A stretch of DNA of 64,000 nucleotides from Chitinophaga sp. sic0106 (GTDB lineage: Bacteria; Bacteroidota; Bacteroidia; Chitinophagales; Chitinophagaceae): contig NZ_JAHUWJ010000002.1 in assembly GCF_019219075.1 (NCBI RefSeq), positions 310,001-374,000 of the forward strand. The letters run 5' to 3'. This document shows, in pieces, positions 53,056 to 61,444 of this stretch. Under the pieces are notes generated by a model. It ran no database searches. It was not told where the DNA came from and worked only from the letters and a program-made list of their open reading frames with translations. Both the position numbers and the translations under genes were made by a program. Within the stretch, counting starts at the first letter, position 1. Each line of letters starts with the position of its first letter.

Positions 53056-54141
53056 ATGGAATTAAAAACCAAGTTTAGAATAAAGGTTCTCCGTATTGTA
53101 CTAACACTTGCGGCTATACTGTTGTTAAAAGGATTAATGGCCTGGAGTTACCGCTTCGAAGAATTTTACTTTCATATGTGGTATAAGTGGACCAGCGCAG
53201 CTTTTAGACAAATCACAGGTATAGTGCCCTTCAGTGTTGGCGACGTAATTTATGTCGCCTGGATTATAACAGGAATATTTTATTTGTTAAAACTATGTTA
53301 TAAACTCATCCAGCTGGCATGGGCAGATGCAGGTTACCACCTCCTGAAAGGCATCCACGCCCTCCTGGGCTTATACCTCGCCTTCCTGGTACTATGGGGG
53401 CTTAACTACGACCGAAAGCCGCTACAGCGCGATACCGGGCTCATTACAGGCGACTACGACACCCAACAGCTCTACCAGCTGTCAGACACACTCCTGCAAC
53501 TGGTAAACCGGGAAAAAGCCCTCACCGGTGATACGCTTAATGTTATCATGTCGGACCCCAGCACCGTACCTGTATTCAAAAGAGCCATACAAGCATATGA
53601 TACCGCCGCCACCCGCTGGCCCGCCTTCCGGTATAAGCGCCCTAGTATTAAGCCCGCCCTGTTTGGCAACTGGCTCAATTACCTCGGTGTTACCGGCTAC
53701 CTGAACCCCTGGACCAACGAAGCACAGGTAAATACGGAAGCCCCACCGGTGCTCCAGCCTTTTATCACCTGTCACGAAATCGCCCACCAGCTTGGTTACG
53801 CACCGGAAGAAGATGCCAACTTCGTAGGCTACCTTACCGCCTCCAACGCTGCGGATAACCGTTTCCGTTATGCCGCCAACCTGGAAATGTTTCTATATAG
53901 CGTGCGCCAGCTCGGCCACCGCGATTCCACGCTGGCAAAGAATGTATGGGAGAGAACCGTACCCGGTATAAAGGAAGATTACCGGTTCATAGTGGAGTTT
54001 TACAGCAAATATGAAGGCAAGGCAGATGAATATAGCGCCATGTTTTATGATCAATACCTTAAAGCGAATAAACAGCGCCGTGGAATCCGCTCCTATAGTG
54101 ATGTTACTGGCTGGCTCATGGCGTACTACCGGATAAATTAA
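53056..54141 (+). CDS. DUF3810 domain protein, membrane metallopeptidase-like
   Basis: 361 residues. Three membrane segments occupy the first about 120 residues. The soluble part contains a zinc-peptidase motif, TCHEIAHQLGY, with a downstream Glu region (PEEDANFVGYL). It resembles other membrane zinc peptidases in outline, but no substrate is known for DUF3810. It is divergent from the fructosamine kinase gene with only 12 bp between the starts, so their promoters must lie within each other's coding sequence or be absent for one. Confidence 0.85.
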   Translation: MELKTKFRIKVLRIVLTLAAILLLKGLMAWSYRFEEFYFHMWYKWTSAAFRQITGIVPFSVGDVIYVAWIITGIFYLLKLCYKLIQLAWADAGYHLLKGIHALLGLYLAFLVLWGLNYDRKPLQRDTGLITGDYDTQQLYQLSDTLLQLVNREKALTGDTLNVIMSDPSTVPVFKRAIQAYDTAATRWPAFRYKRPSIKPALFGNWLNYLGVTGYLNPWTNEAQVNTEAPPVLQPFITCHEIAHQLGYAPEEDANFVGYLTASNAADNRFRYAANLEMFLYSVRQLGHRDSTLAKNVWERTVPGIKEDYRFIVEFYSKYEGKADEYSAMFYDQYLKANKQRRGIRSYSDVTGWLMAYYRIN

Positions 54142-54161
54142 ATGATAAGGTAATTCACCGG

Positions 54162-55109
54162 CTAATTCATCATCAGCACATTCACACTCCGCTGCAAAAT
54201 ATTGAACGCAATCTCCGCCATCAGGTTCTCACGATCCAGCGTCGGATTCACCTCCGTAATCTCAAAACAACAGATCTTACGGTGTTGCATAAACTTACTG
54301 ATCAGGTCCTCTGCTTCACGTTCTCTCAGTCCATTGCTCACCGGCGTGCCTGTGCCTTTTGATATAGAGGAATCCAGACTATCCACGTCAAACGAAACAT
54401 AGATGTAGTCACAATCACTCAGGTAGCGAAACACTGACCTGGAGATGGCTTCAGGTCCTTTACGCCGTACTTCACTGGTGGTAAACACCTTCATGCCGTA
54501 CTGTTTGATCAGGTAGTCTTCCTCCTTTTCGTAGTCGCGCAGCGAAATGAATACAATGTCTTCCGGTAAAACCTTAGGTGCTATTTTACCTATGTTTTTA
54601 AGGGCTTTCCACATGTTAGACGTCTGCTCATCAATTTCATGCACCTTACAATCGATGTTATCTTCTGCAATGGCGGTAGCCAGCGGCATACCGTGCATGT
54701 TGCCTGAAGGCGTGGTATAAGGGGTATGCAGGTCGGCATGGGCATCAATCCAGATCACTCCCAGCTTGGATTTGGGATGTGCCAGTTTTAGTCCCGCGAT
54801 AGTAGCACCGGCAGTGCTGTGATCACCGGAAAGCACCACGGGGAACCAGTTGGCCTTAACGGTTTCGCATACACTCTTACTGATACGCTCATACATGGCC
54901 AGCGTACCTTTAATTCTTTTGGCGTAAGGGGATTCAATGGGTTCAAACAGCAGTTTGTTCTCAGTTTCTATGGCTTCTGTAGGAAAGTGAACAAAGAAGT
55001 TGCTCATGAAATCCAGGGCGGCAATTTTGATGGCATCCACGCCTAAACTCGCACCGCGCGTTCCTGCACCTATCTCAGATTTTACTTCTATTATTTTGAT
55101 ATTCTTCAT
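54162..55109 (-). CDS. Arginase/agmatinase/formimidoylglutamase family protein
   Basis: 315 residues. The binuclear manganese signature is intact: GDHSTAG, WIDAHADLHTP and SFDVDSLDSS. A hydrolase of a guanidino or formimino substrate; the C-terminus ends NVLMMN. The motif set fits arginase more than formimidoylglutamase, because no histidine-utilisation genes lie nearby, but the substrate is not certain. Convergent with the DUF3810 gene. Confidence 0.88.
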   Translation of the reverse strand: MKNIKIIEVKSEIGAGTRGASLGVDAIKIAALDFMSNFFVHFPTEAIETENKLLFEPIESPYAKRIKGTLAMYERISKSVCETVKANWFPVVLSGDHSTAGATIAGLKLAHPKSKLGVIWIDAHADLHTPYTTPSGNMHGMPLATAIAEDNIDCKVHEIDEQTSNMWKALKNIGKIAPKVLPEDIVFISLRDYEKEEDYLIKQYGMKVFTTSEVRRKGPEAISRSVFRYLSDCDYIYVSFDVDSLDSSISKGTGTPVSNGLREREAEDLISKFMQHRKICCFEITEVNPTLDRENLMAEIAFNILQRSVNVLMMN

Positions 55110-55353
55110 AAAAAGGGAATATGCCAGTTGGCAAGCTAATGGATTTTACCTGAACAGGCAAAGCAGCTGACATTTGCCGCCTTTAAAACAAATCGTTTAA
55201 AATAGACTATATCCAACAACCCCTGCATTATTACAGCGATTTGTTCAATAAATTTCTGCATATGGTATACAAGTTTGAATTTTCCGCCATGCATTTTTTT
55301 AGCTCCTGATTTATGGATAATTTGTGTCTATCACACTAAAACAACAACAATTA

Positions 55354-56493
55354 ATGGATTATCAGCTCACAGAAGAACATCTCATGATACGCAAAGCAGC
55401 ACGCGACTTCGCAGTGAATGAGCTTTTGCCGGGAGTAATAGAAAGAGATGAAAAACAGATTTTCCCTAAAGAACAGATTAAAATGCTGGGAGAACTGGGC
55501 TTTCTTGGGATGATGGTGAGTCCTAAATACGGCGGTGCCGGACTGGACACCATTTCCTATGTAATTGCCATGGAAGAAATTTCTAAAGTCGATGCCTCTG
55601 CCTCTGTGGTAATGAGTGTAAACAATTCCCTGGTTTGCTGGGGACTGGAAACATTCGGCTCCGAGGAACAGAAACAAAAATATCTGGTACCGCTGGCCAA
55701 AGGAGAAGTGATCGGTGCCTTCCTGCTCAGTGAGCCGGAAGCTGGTTCTGATGCTACCTCCCAGCGTACTACCGCTGAAGATAAGGGAGATTATTATCTC
55801 CTGAATGGTACTAAAAACTGGATTACCAACGGTAATTCCGCCAGTACCTACCTGGTGATTGCCCAAACGCACCCGGAAAAGGGTAGCAAGGGTATCAATG
55901 CTTTTATTGTGGAGAAGGATAGCCCCGGCGTATCCATAGGACCTAAGGAAAATAAACTGGGTATCCGTGGCAGTGATACACACAGCATCATGTTCCAGGA
56001 CGTGAAAGTGCCGAAGGAAAACCGCATCGGGGAAGATGGTTTCGGTTTCAAATTCGCCATGAAAACCCTCTCCGGAGGCCGTATCGGTATTGCCTCCCAG
56101 GCACTCGGTATCGCCAGCGGCGCTTATGAACTGGCACTCAAATACTCCAAAGAAAGAAAAGCTTTCGGTAAAGAGATCAGCCAGCACCAGGCCATTCAGT
56201 TCAAACTGGCTGATATGGCCACTAAAATTGAAGCCAGTCGCCTGCTCTGCCTGAAGGCCGCCTGGGAAAAGGATCACCACCTCGACTACACACTCAGCGG
56301 TTCCATGGCCAAAGTATTCGCTTCTGAAACGGCCATGTGGGTGACCACCGAAGCTGTACAGGTACACGGTGGCTACGGTTACGTAAAAGAATACCACGTA
56401 GAACGCCTGATGCGCGACGCTAAAATTACCCAGATCTACGAAGGCACTTCCGAAGTACAACGCATCGTTATTGCCAGATCTATTTTATCATAG
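55354..56493 (+). CDS. Acyl-CoA dehydrogenase, short-chain type
   Basis: 379 residues from ATG 55354 (MDYQLTEEHLMIRKAARDF); the frame extends ten codons to a GTG. FAD-binding signatures are FLLSEPEAGSDA and NWITNG. The C-terminal end has YEGTSEVQRIVIARSI; the catalytic glutamate at the butyryl-CoA-dehydrogenase position lies just before the EGTSE segment. It oxidises short-chain acyl-CoA to the enoyl-CoA and passes electrons to ETF. Followed by a stem terminator at 56518-56550. Confidence 0.94.
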   Translation: MDYQLTEEHLMIRKAARDFAVNELLPGVIERDEKQIFPKEQIKMLGELGFLGMMVSPKYGGAGLDTISYVIAMEEISKVDASASVVMSVNNSLVCWGLETFGSEEQKQKYLVPLAKGEVIGAFLLSEPEAGSDATSQRTTAEDKGDYYLLNGTKNWITNGNSASTYLVIAQTHPEKGSKGINAFIVEKDSPGVSIGPKENKLGIRGSDTHSIMFQDVKVPKENRIGEDGFGFKFAMKTLSGGRIGIASQALGIASGAYELALKYSKERKAFGKEISQHQAIQFKLADMATKIEASRLLCLKAAWEKDHHLDYTLSGSMAKVFASETAMWVTTEAVQVHGGYGYVKEYHVERLMRDAKITQIYEGTSEVQRIVIARSILS

Positions 56494-56517
56494 TTGAAGA
56501 ATACAGAAAAAATCGAA

Positions 56518-56550
56518 TGCAAGGCCCCGGCATCTGTCCGGGGCTTTGCA
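56518..56550 (+). terminator. Rho-independent terminator of the acyl-CoA dehydrogenase gene
   Basis: TGCAAGGCCCCGG-CATCTGT-CCGGGGCTTTGCA, a 13-bp stem with one G-T pair, followed by TTTAT. Confidence 0.85.
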
Positions 56551-56569
56551 TTTATAACGGAATCCAATC

Positions 56570-56661
56570 CTTTGCTCCCTTGTGAGCAAAACACAATATT
56601 GGCTGCTGACGCATTCTTATGCTGCCTTGTGAGCAAAGATCCGCACAAGCGCCGAAGGCGC
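56570..56661. repeat. Dispersed repeat block upstream of YggS, related to the 9-kb block
   Basis: CTTGTGAGCAAA occurs twice (about 56580 and 56627), with GCTGCTGAC and GCTGCC segments between. A hairpin GCGCC-GAA-GGCGC follows at 56649-56661. The order GCTGC, CTTG(T/C)GAGCAAA, hairpin matches that at about 9005-9054. Confidence 0.55.
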
Positions 56662-56688
56662 CACCAAAACTTTCCCTATTTTTGCCAT

Positions 56689-57375
56689 ATGGCAATTAAT
56701 CTGACCGCATACAAACAGGTACTCGCAGAATTGGTACCCTACAACGCAAGACTGGTAGCTGTTTCGAAAACCAAGCCCGCAGAAGATATTGAAGCGCTCT
56801 ATCAGGAAGGCCAACGCATCTTTGGTGAAAACTATGTGCAGGAGCTGGCCGACAAAGCAGCCGTTCTCCCGGCCGATATCGAATGGCATTTTATTGGTCA
56901 CCTCCAATCCAACAAAGTAAAATATATCGCCCCGTTTGTGCATACCATCCATGCGGTGGACAGCTTCAGGCTCCTCGTGGAAATCAACAAACAGGCGCTA
57001 AAGCATAACAGAACAATCAACTGCCTGCTGCAACTGCACATTGCAGCAGAAGAAACCAAATTCGGTATGGATACCACCGAATTATATGAATTGCTGGATG
57101 CCTGGAAGCAGCAGCAGCAAACCTTTGGTGGCGTGCGTATCGCAGGTCTTATGGCGATGGCCACCAATACCGATGATCAGCAACAGATCCGTAAAGAATT
57201 TCAGCAGGTAAAAGCTATCTTCGATACGGTGAAGCATAAATATTTCAGCGAACAGGACAACTTTAGAGAACGCTCCACCGGCATGAGCGCCGACTATCAT
57301 ATTGCCCTCGAAGAAGGCAGTACTATGATACGGATTGGCAGCCTGCTGTTTGGAGAAAGAAACTACAACAAATAA
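56689..57375 (+). CDS. YggS family pyridoxal 5'-phosphate homeostasis protein
   Basis: 228 residues from ATG 56689 (MAINLTAYKQVL); the frame continues upstream through repeat DNA, which is not protein-like. The PLP lysine is in LVAVSKTKPAED; other conserved patches are RIFGENYVQEL, EWHFIGHLQSNKVK and GLMAMATN, and the C-terminal STMIRIGSLLFGER. The family binds PLP and keeps free PLP and amino-acid pools in balance. A TATTTTTG box at 56676 precedes the start. Confidence 0.94.
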   Translation: MAINLTAYKQVLAELVPYNARLVAVSKTKPAEDIEALYQEGQRIFGENYVQELADKAAVLPADIEWHFIGHLQSNKVKYIAPFVHTIHAVDSFRLLVEINKQALKHNRTINCLLQLHIAAEETKFGMDTTELYELLDAWKQQQQTFGGVRIAGLMAMATNTDDQQQIRKEFQQVKAIFDTVKHKYFSEQDNFRERSTGMSADYHIALEEGSTMIRIGSLLFGERNYNK

Positions 57376-57393
57376 CTACTTAAGGTTTTTGCT

Positions 57394-58635
57394 ATGAAGA
57401 AATTATGGATCTGCCTGATGGCAGGACTATCCCTCGCCGCATGTAAAACGGCAGCCGTAAAGGAATTGAAAAATGGTACGTGGCAGGCTAAACTGCACCG
57501 CGCTGATGGGGCGGATATCCTCTTCAACTTTGAAGTGAAAGACACCGCCGGTCAGAAAGTAATGTACATCCTCAATGCAAACGATCGCCTGCTGGTAGAT
57601 CAGGTAAAGCAGCAGGGGGACTCTGTATTCATCAGGATGCCTTTCTTTGATTCGGACTTCAAAGCCGTATTAATGGAAGGGGGAAAGCTGGAGGGGGCCT
57701 GGGCCCGCCACCTGGCAGATAAAGATGTCAGCATTCCATTCACCGCCACCGCAGATACACCCGAAAGATTCCCGGTATCAGCCGCCCCGGAAGGAAAAAT
57801 CTCCGGCCGCTGGTCCACCTGGTTTGTAGGTAAGGATAAAAATGATTCCTCCTATGCTATTGGCGAATTCCGACAGGAAGCCGGCAACCGCGTTGTAGGC
57901 ACGTTCCTGACGACCACGGGCGACTACCGCTTCCTGGATGGCGTCCTGAACAAGGATACTCTTAAACTCTCCACCTTCGACGGCTCCCATGCCTACCTTT
58001 TTACAGCGCTGCTTCGAGGCGACAGTATCACAGAAGGTACCTTCTTTGCCGGGATTGGTGATGGTAAAGAGTCCTGGACCGCCTACCGCGACGACTCCGC
58101 CAAACTGCAGGATGAGACCACCCTGGCCACTGTTAAGCCCGGTGCAGGCCCGCTTACCTTTTCATTCCCGAACCTGGACAGCCAGCTGGTGAGTTTGAAG
58201 GATGAACGCTTCAAAAATAAAGTAGTCGTGATTACACTGATGGGCTCCTGGTGTCCTAACTGCATGGATGAAACCGGCTACCTGAGCGATTGGTACAAAA
58301 AGAACAAAGACCGTGGTGTAGAAGTGCTTGGACTCGCTTATGAACGGACCAACGACTTCCAAAAATCAAAAAACAGCCTCTCCGGCTTCCTGAAACGCTT
58401 CGATGTGCAGTATCCGGTACTGATTACCGGCGTTACACCAGGTGACCCGGAAAAGGCCGCTAAAACGCTCCCACAGCTCACCGGTATCAAAGGGTTCCCT
58501 ACCACAATTTTTGTGGACAAGAAAGGCAACGTAAGTGAGGTGCATACCGGGTTCAACGGTCCGGGTACCGGCGAACATTACGAAGAATTCAAATACAATT
58601 TCAACCGATTGATTGATAAATTATTAGCAGAGTAG
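57394..58635 (+). CDS. TlpA family thiol-disulfide oxidoreductase, lipoprotein
   Basis: 413 residues. Lipoprotein signal MAGLSLAACK with Cys17. An N-terminal beta-rich domain of the DUF4369 kind occupies about residues 20-240, then a thioredoxin domain with the active site MGSWCPNCMDE and the cis-Pro loop GIKGFPTTIFVD. It acts in the periplasm on disulfide chemistry. It begins 18 bp after the yggS stop and is probably co-transcribed with it. Confidence 0.9.
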   Translation: MKKLWICLMAGLSLAACKTAAVKELKNGTWQAKLHRADGADILFNFEVKDTAGQKVMYILNANDRLLVDQVKQQGDSVFIRMPFFDSDFKAVLMEGGKLEGAWARHLADKDVSIPFTATADTPERFPVSAAPEGKISGRWSTWFVGKDKNDSSYAIGEFRQEAGNRVVGTFLTTTGDYRFLDGVLNKDTLKLSTFDGSHAYLFTALLRGDSITEGTFFAGIGDGKESWTAYRDDSAKLQDETTLATVKPGAGPLTFSFPNLDSQLVSLKDERFKNKVVVITLMGSWCPNCMDETGYLSDWYKKNKDRGVEVLGLAYERTNDFQKSKNSLSGFLKRFDVQYPVLITGVTPGDPEKAAKTLPQLTGIKGFPTTIFVDKKGNVSEVHTGFNGPGTGEHYEEFKYNFNRLIDKLLAE

Positions 58636-59104
58636 GAGCGGGTGATAACGGAGCCGGGACTTTTTAAATTAATTTATTATTTTCGTTTCTTTCAAAAAGT
58701 TTTGAAAAACAAAAAATCCTGATTATTTTACTGCTCCGTTTGACTTTATAAATTCCATTATCTACTCGCTTATCTTATCCACATAGCCGGAACGATGTCA
58801 AAACGTTGATATTGTTCCGGCTGTATTATTTGATATTTTTTGGACGATGAATTCCCGTTACTGAACTGAGAGCTGTAGAACTTTTAATCATGCCATACAC
58901 AGGCGAAAGGTATAACGTCAACGAGCAAACGTTCTTACTGGTTTAATAAAAATATATTTTAACGGTTTTTAATGTTGATTGAATCACTAATTCAGCCTAT
59001 GTAGTCTATTGGGCCATTCTTGGCCTAATATTTGAAAATTTGCATGTGCAGCACTGTTGAACTAAGTGCTGTGATGATTTGTTAAACCATAAAAACCAGT
59101 GTTT
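58636..59104. other. Intergenic region without genes
   Basis: 469 bp of AT-rich DNA. It holds an inverted repeat AGCCGGAAC / GTTCCGGCT at 58785-58822 with a 20-base loop, which may terminate the TlpA transcript. Nothing else is recognised. Confidence 0.5.
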
Positions 59105-59407
59105 ATGTCTACTACGAAATTTTTAGCAGGAGCATTGGCCGGGCTTACCGCCGGCTTAATTATAGGTGTATTAACAGCCCCGGACAGTGGCGAAGGAACT
59201 CGCGGCAAAATCAAATACACCGCCGGAAAATGGCGCCGTAAAGTAAATAAGCTCGTAGGTAAAGGTGCCGGTGACCTCGATGAACTGAAAGATGTATTTG
59301 GAAAAGAGGTTTCAGGCCTCAGCGATGATGTTCGTGAAAAAGTACTCAGGCTCATCAATGAAACCAAGAATACTTACCATAATTTCAAGAAAGAGGCTTT
59401 ATCATAA
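59105..59407 (+). CDS. YtxH domain protein
   Basis: 100 residues from ATG 59105; a GTG two codons upstream is possible. A glycine-rich membrane helix (FLAGALAGLTAGLIIGVL) leads into TAPDSGEGTRGKI, the YtxH-type signature, then an amphipathic coiled coil. Members of this family are stress-associated small membrane proteins with no known activity. Confidence 0.88.
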   Translation: MSTTKFLAGALAGLTAGLIIGVLTAPDSGEGTRGKIKYTAGKWRRKVNKLVGKGAGDLDELKDVFGKEVSGLSDDVREKVLRLINETKNTYHNFKKEALS

Positions 59408-59442
59408 GAACGGGATCTGAACCCACAGCGCAGCGTAAGCCC

Positions 59443-59487
59443 ACCGCGCGCAGCGCGGCCCCTCCACTATCACACTGAAGGTGTGAT
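59443..59487. repeat. Two hairpins after YtxH, one with GAA loop
   Basis: CCGCGC-GCA-GCGCGG at 59443-59457 and ATCACACT-GAA-GGTGTGAT at 59469-59487 with a single G-T pair. Confidence 0.55.
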
Positions 59488-59527
59488 TGAAATCATACAA
59501 AACAATCTACCCTCATAGGTAAATAAA

Positions 59528-59558
59528 AAACGACTGATGCACCTTGCATCAGTCGTTT
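59528..59558. terminator. Bidirectional rho-independent terminator
   Basis: AAACGACTGATGC-ACCTT-GCATCAGTCGTTT, 13-bp perfect stem with A and T flanks, between YtxH and the SRPBCC gene. Confidence 0.88.
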
Positions 59559-59582
59559 GCTTTTATACATGAAATGACAGGT

Positions 59583-60305
59583 CTAACTTGCCGTTTCACC
59601 GGTTTCCATAAAATATTTAAAACGCTTAATATCATTCACGATCATGTTCTCAAAGGCAGGATTCAACAGCCATGCAAGCCCGCTGCCCAGGTAGCCCGCA
59701 GGCGCCCTATAGGTCAGCATTACATCCACTGCCGTGCCCCCGCCGGGGATATCCATAAAAGTAACCCTGCCAGCTGTAGCAATGCTGCTTCCGGGTAATG
59801 ATCTCCATCCCAGAAACTCTCCCGGATATTCCTTCACAATTTCAGCATCCCATTCCAAAGTGCCGATGCCGCCCGGCCCTTTCACCACCCAATGTGAATG
59901 CAGAGGATCATGCTCCTCCACCGTTTGCAAGTGCCGCATAAACACCGGCAGATTACTCAACTGACGCCAGAAATAATACACCTCCTCCCGTGGATTGTCA
60001 ATCATAATCGTCGTACGAATGTTCACCGCTCTGGTATGTTTGTCCGGCTGACGCTTTCCTGTCAGTCCGTTAAACAGGCTGTTGCCCGATATTCCTCTGT
60101 ACAGTAAATAACCCGCTCCAATCAGTTTCAGCAAGCTCTTCACCGGTTTCTTATCGACCCGGCTAATCGCGGAGCCCAATAGCCACGCACCTGAAAATAT
60201 AGACACCAAACGACCTTCCGGACTAACATTAATAATACTTGAACTATTGTATAGTAGTCCTGCTTCTGGCTGAGCCTGACCATTCAACTGGTTATTTTTC
60301 ATCAT
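59583..60305 (-). CDS. SRPBCC family protein with small membrane domain
   Basis: 240 residues from ATG 60305; the next ATG is at 60302. The first about 95 residues contain membrane-like segments (GRLVSIFSGAWLLGSAIS, LLKLIGAGYLLYRGI), as in DUF2892-type domains. The rest is a START/SRPBCC domain (IDNPREEVYYFWRQLSNLPVF to LNPAFENMIVNDIKRF). SRPBCC domains bind lipids or other hydrophobic ligands. The YtxH gene next to it is also a stress-linked membrane protein; a link is possible but unproven. Confidence 0.8.
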   Translation of the reverse strand: MMKNNQLNGQAQPEAGLLYNSSSIINVSPEGRLVSIFSGAWLLGSAISRVDKKPVKSLLKLIGAGYLLYRGISGNSLFNGLTGKRQPDKHTRAVNIRTTIMIDNPREEVYYFWRQLSNLPVFMRHLQTVEEHDPLHSHWVVKGPGGIGTLEWDAEIVKEYPGEFLGWRSLPGSSIATAGRVTFMDIPGGGTAVDVMLTYRAPAGYLGSGLAWLLNPAFENMIVNDIKRFKYFMETGETAS

Positions 60306-60483
60306 AAAGCATAGTTTGAAATTACCTCCACCAAAACCTTGCAATTATTTAACATTTTGATAAGCATTACACTAGATATATCATAATTTCTATCTTTTGT
60401 GGAAAGATGGGTACGTTGCGCAAAATATTACACACTACGTCAGCCGGAATTTTTCTATCTTACCCATTACAAACTATGAACAG

Positions 60484-61335
60484 ATGAAAAATTTTATTAC
60501 CACGTTATTGCTTTTTTCCGCTGTCAGCGGCTATGCCCAAACTGAAAAGGACATTGCACCTAATAAATGGGTGAAAATGTTTAATGGCAAGGATCTCAAA
60601 GGCTGGGATGTAAAGATCAAAGGGCATGACCTCAATGATAATGTTGGCAATACCTTCCGTGTTGTAAACGGTGAACTCACGGTCAGCTATGACCAGTACA
60701 AGGAATTTGACGAACAATACGGCCACATCTTCTATAAAAAACCTTATAGCGCATATCTGATTGTAGTGGATTATCATTTCACCGGCGACCAGGTAAAAGG
60801 CGGCCCCGGCTGGGCTTACCGCAACAGCGGTATCATGCTGCATGGTCAGCCTGCCAGCACCATGGGTAAAGATCAGGACTTCCCTATCTCCCTGGAAGAG
60901 CAACTGCTGGGAGGTAATGGTACCGATCCGCGCACCACGGGGAATCTGTGTACACCCGGTACCAACGTGGTCATGAACAAGAAACTGATCAAAGACCATT
61001 GTATCAGTTCCGTGTCTAAAACTTACGCAGGCGACCAATGGGTACACGCAGAGGCATTGGTGTTGGGTGATTCGGTAATTCACCACATCGCCGGCATTGA
61101 TACCGTGATAACCTATAATAAACCGCAAATCGGCGGCGGCAACGTAAGTAACTACGATCCAAAAGTGAAAGTGGATGGTAAACTTTTAACAGCAGGTTCT
61201 ATCTCGCTGCAAAGTGAAAGTCATCCCGTAGCATTCAGAAAAGTAGAGCTGTTCGACCTTTCACCATATGTACACGATCCGAAAAAACTGGCGCGCGTGA
61301 TTGAATTACTGCAACAACGTAAATTCAATAAATAA
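60484..61335 (+). CDS. DUF1080 protein (3-keto-disaccharide hydrolase family), exported
   Basis: 283 residues from ATG 60484 (MKNFITTLLLFSAVSGYAQ, a signal peptide); the frame is open upstream to 60397. The core has the DUF1080 pattern WVKMFNGKDLKGWDVKIKG and, later, NSGIMLHGQ and SISLQSESHPVAFRKVEL. Such domains adopt a concanavalin-like fold; the family name comes from enzymes acting on 3-keto sugars. The substrate here is unknown. A strong terminator follows. Confidence 0.87.
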   Translation: MKNFITTLLLFSAVSGYAQTEKDIAPNKWVKMFNGKDLKGWDVKIKGHDLNDNVGNTFRVVNGELTVSYDQYKEFDEQYGHIFYKKPYSAYLIVVDYHFTGDQVKGGPGWAYRNSGIMLHGQPASTMGKDQDFPISLEEQLLGGNGTDPRTTGNLCTPGTNVVMNKKLIKDHCISSVSKTYAGDQWVHAEALVLGDSVIHHIAGIDTVITYNKPQIGGGNVSNYDPKVKVDGKLLTAGSISLQSESHPVAFRKVELFDLSPYVHDPKKLARVIELLQQRKFNK

Positions 61336-61350
61336 TATCCCTGTAAGCAC

Positions 61351-61385
61351 AAAAAGGCCGGAACCAATAGTTCCGGCCTTTTTGT
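61351..61385 (+). terminator. Rho-independent terminator after the DUF1080 gene
   Basis: AAAAAGGCCGGAAC-CAATA-GTTCCGGCCTTTTT, 14-bp perfect stem with A and T tracts; works in both directions. Confidence 0.93.
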
Positions 61386-61388
61386 TGC

Positions 61389-61437
61389 AGCCCCGTGCGC
61401 TGCACGGGGCTCTCCAGTCGATGCCGAAGGCATCGAC
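61389..61437. repeat. Two small hairpins, one with GAA loop
   Basis: AGCCCCGTGC-GCT-GCACGGGGCT at 61389-61411 and GTCGATGCC-GAA-GGCATCGAC at 61417-61437, adjacent to the preceding terminator. Confidence 0.6.
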
Positions 61438-61444
61438 CAAATAA

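Noticed and set aside
55351..56460. 369-codon minus-strand frame inside the acyl-CoA dehydrogenase gene
   Set aside because: Antisense shadow; Phe/Gly/His-rich and without any motif, while the plus-strand protein is clearly a dehydrogenase.
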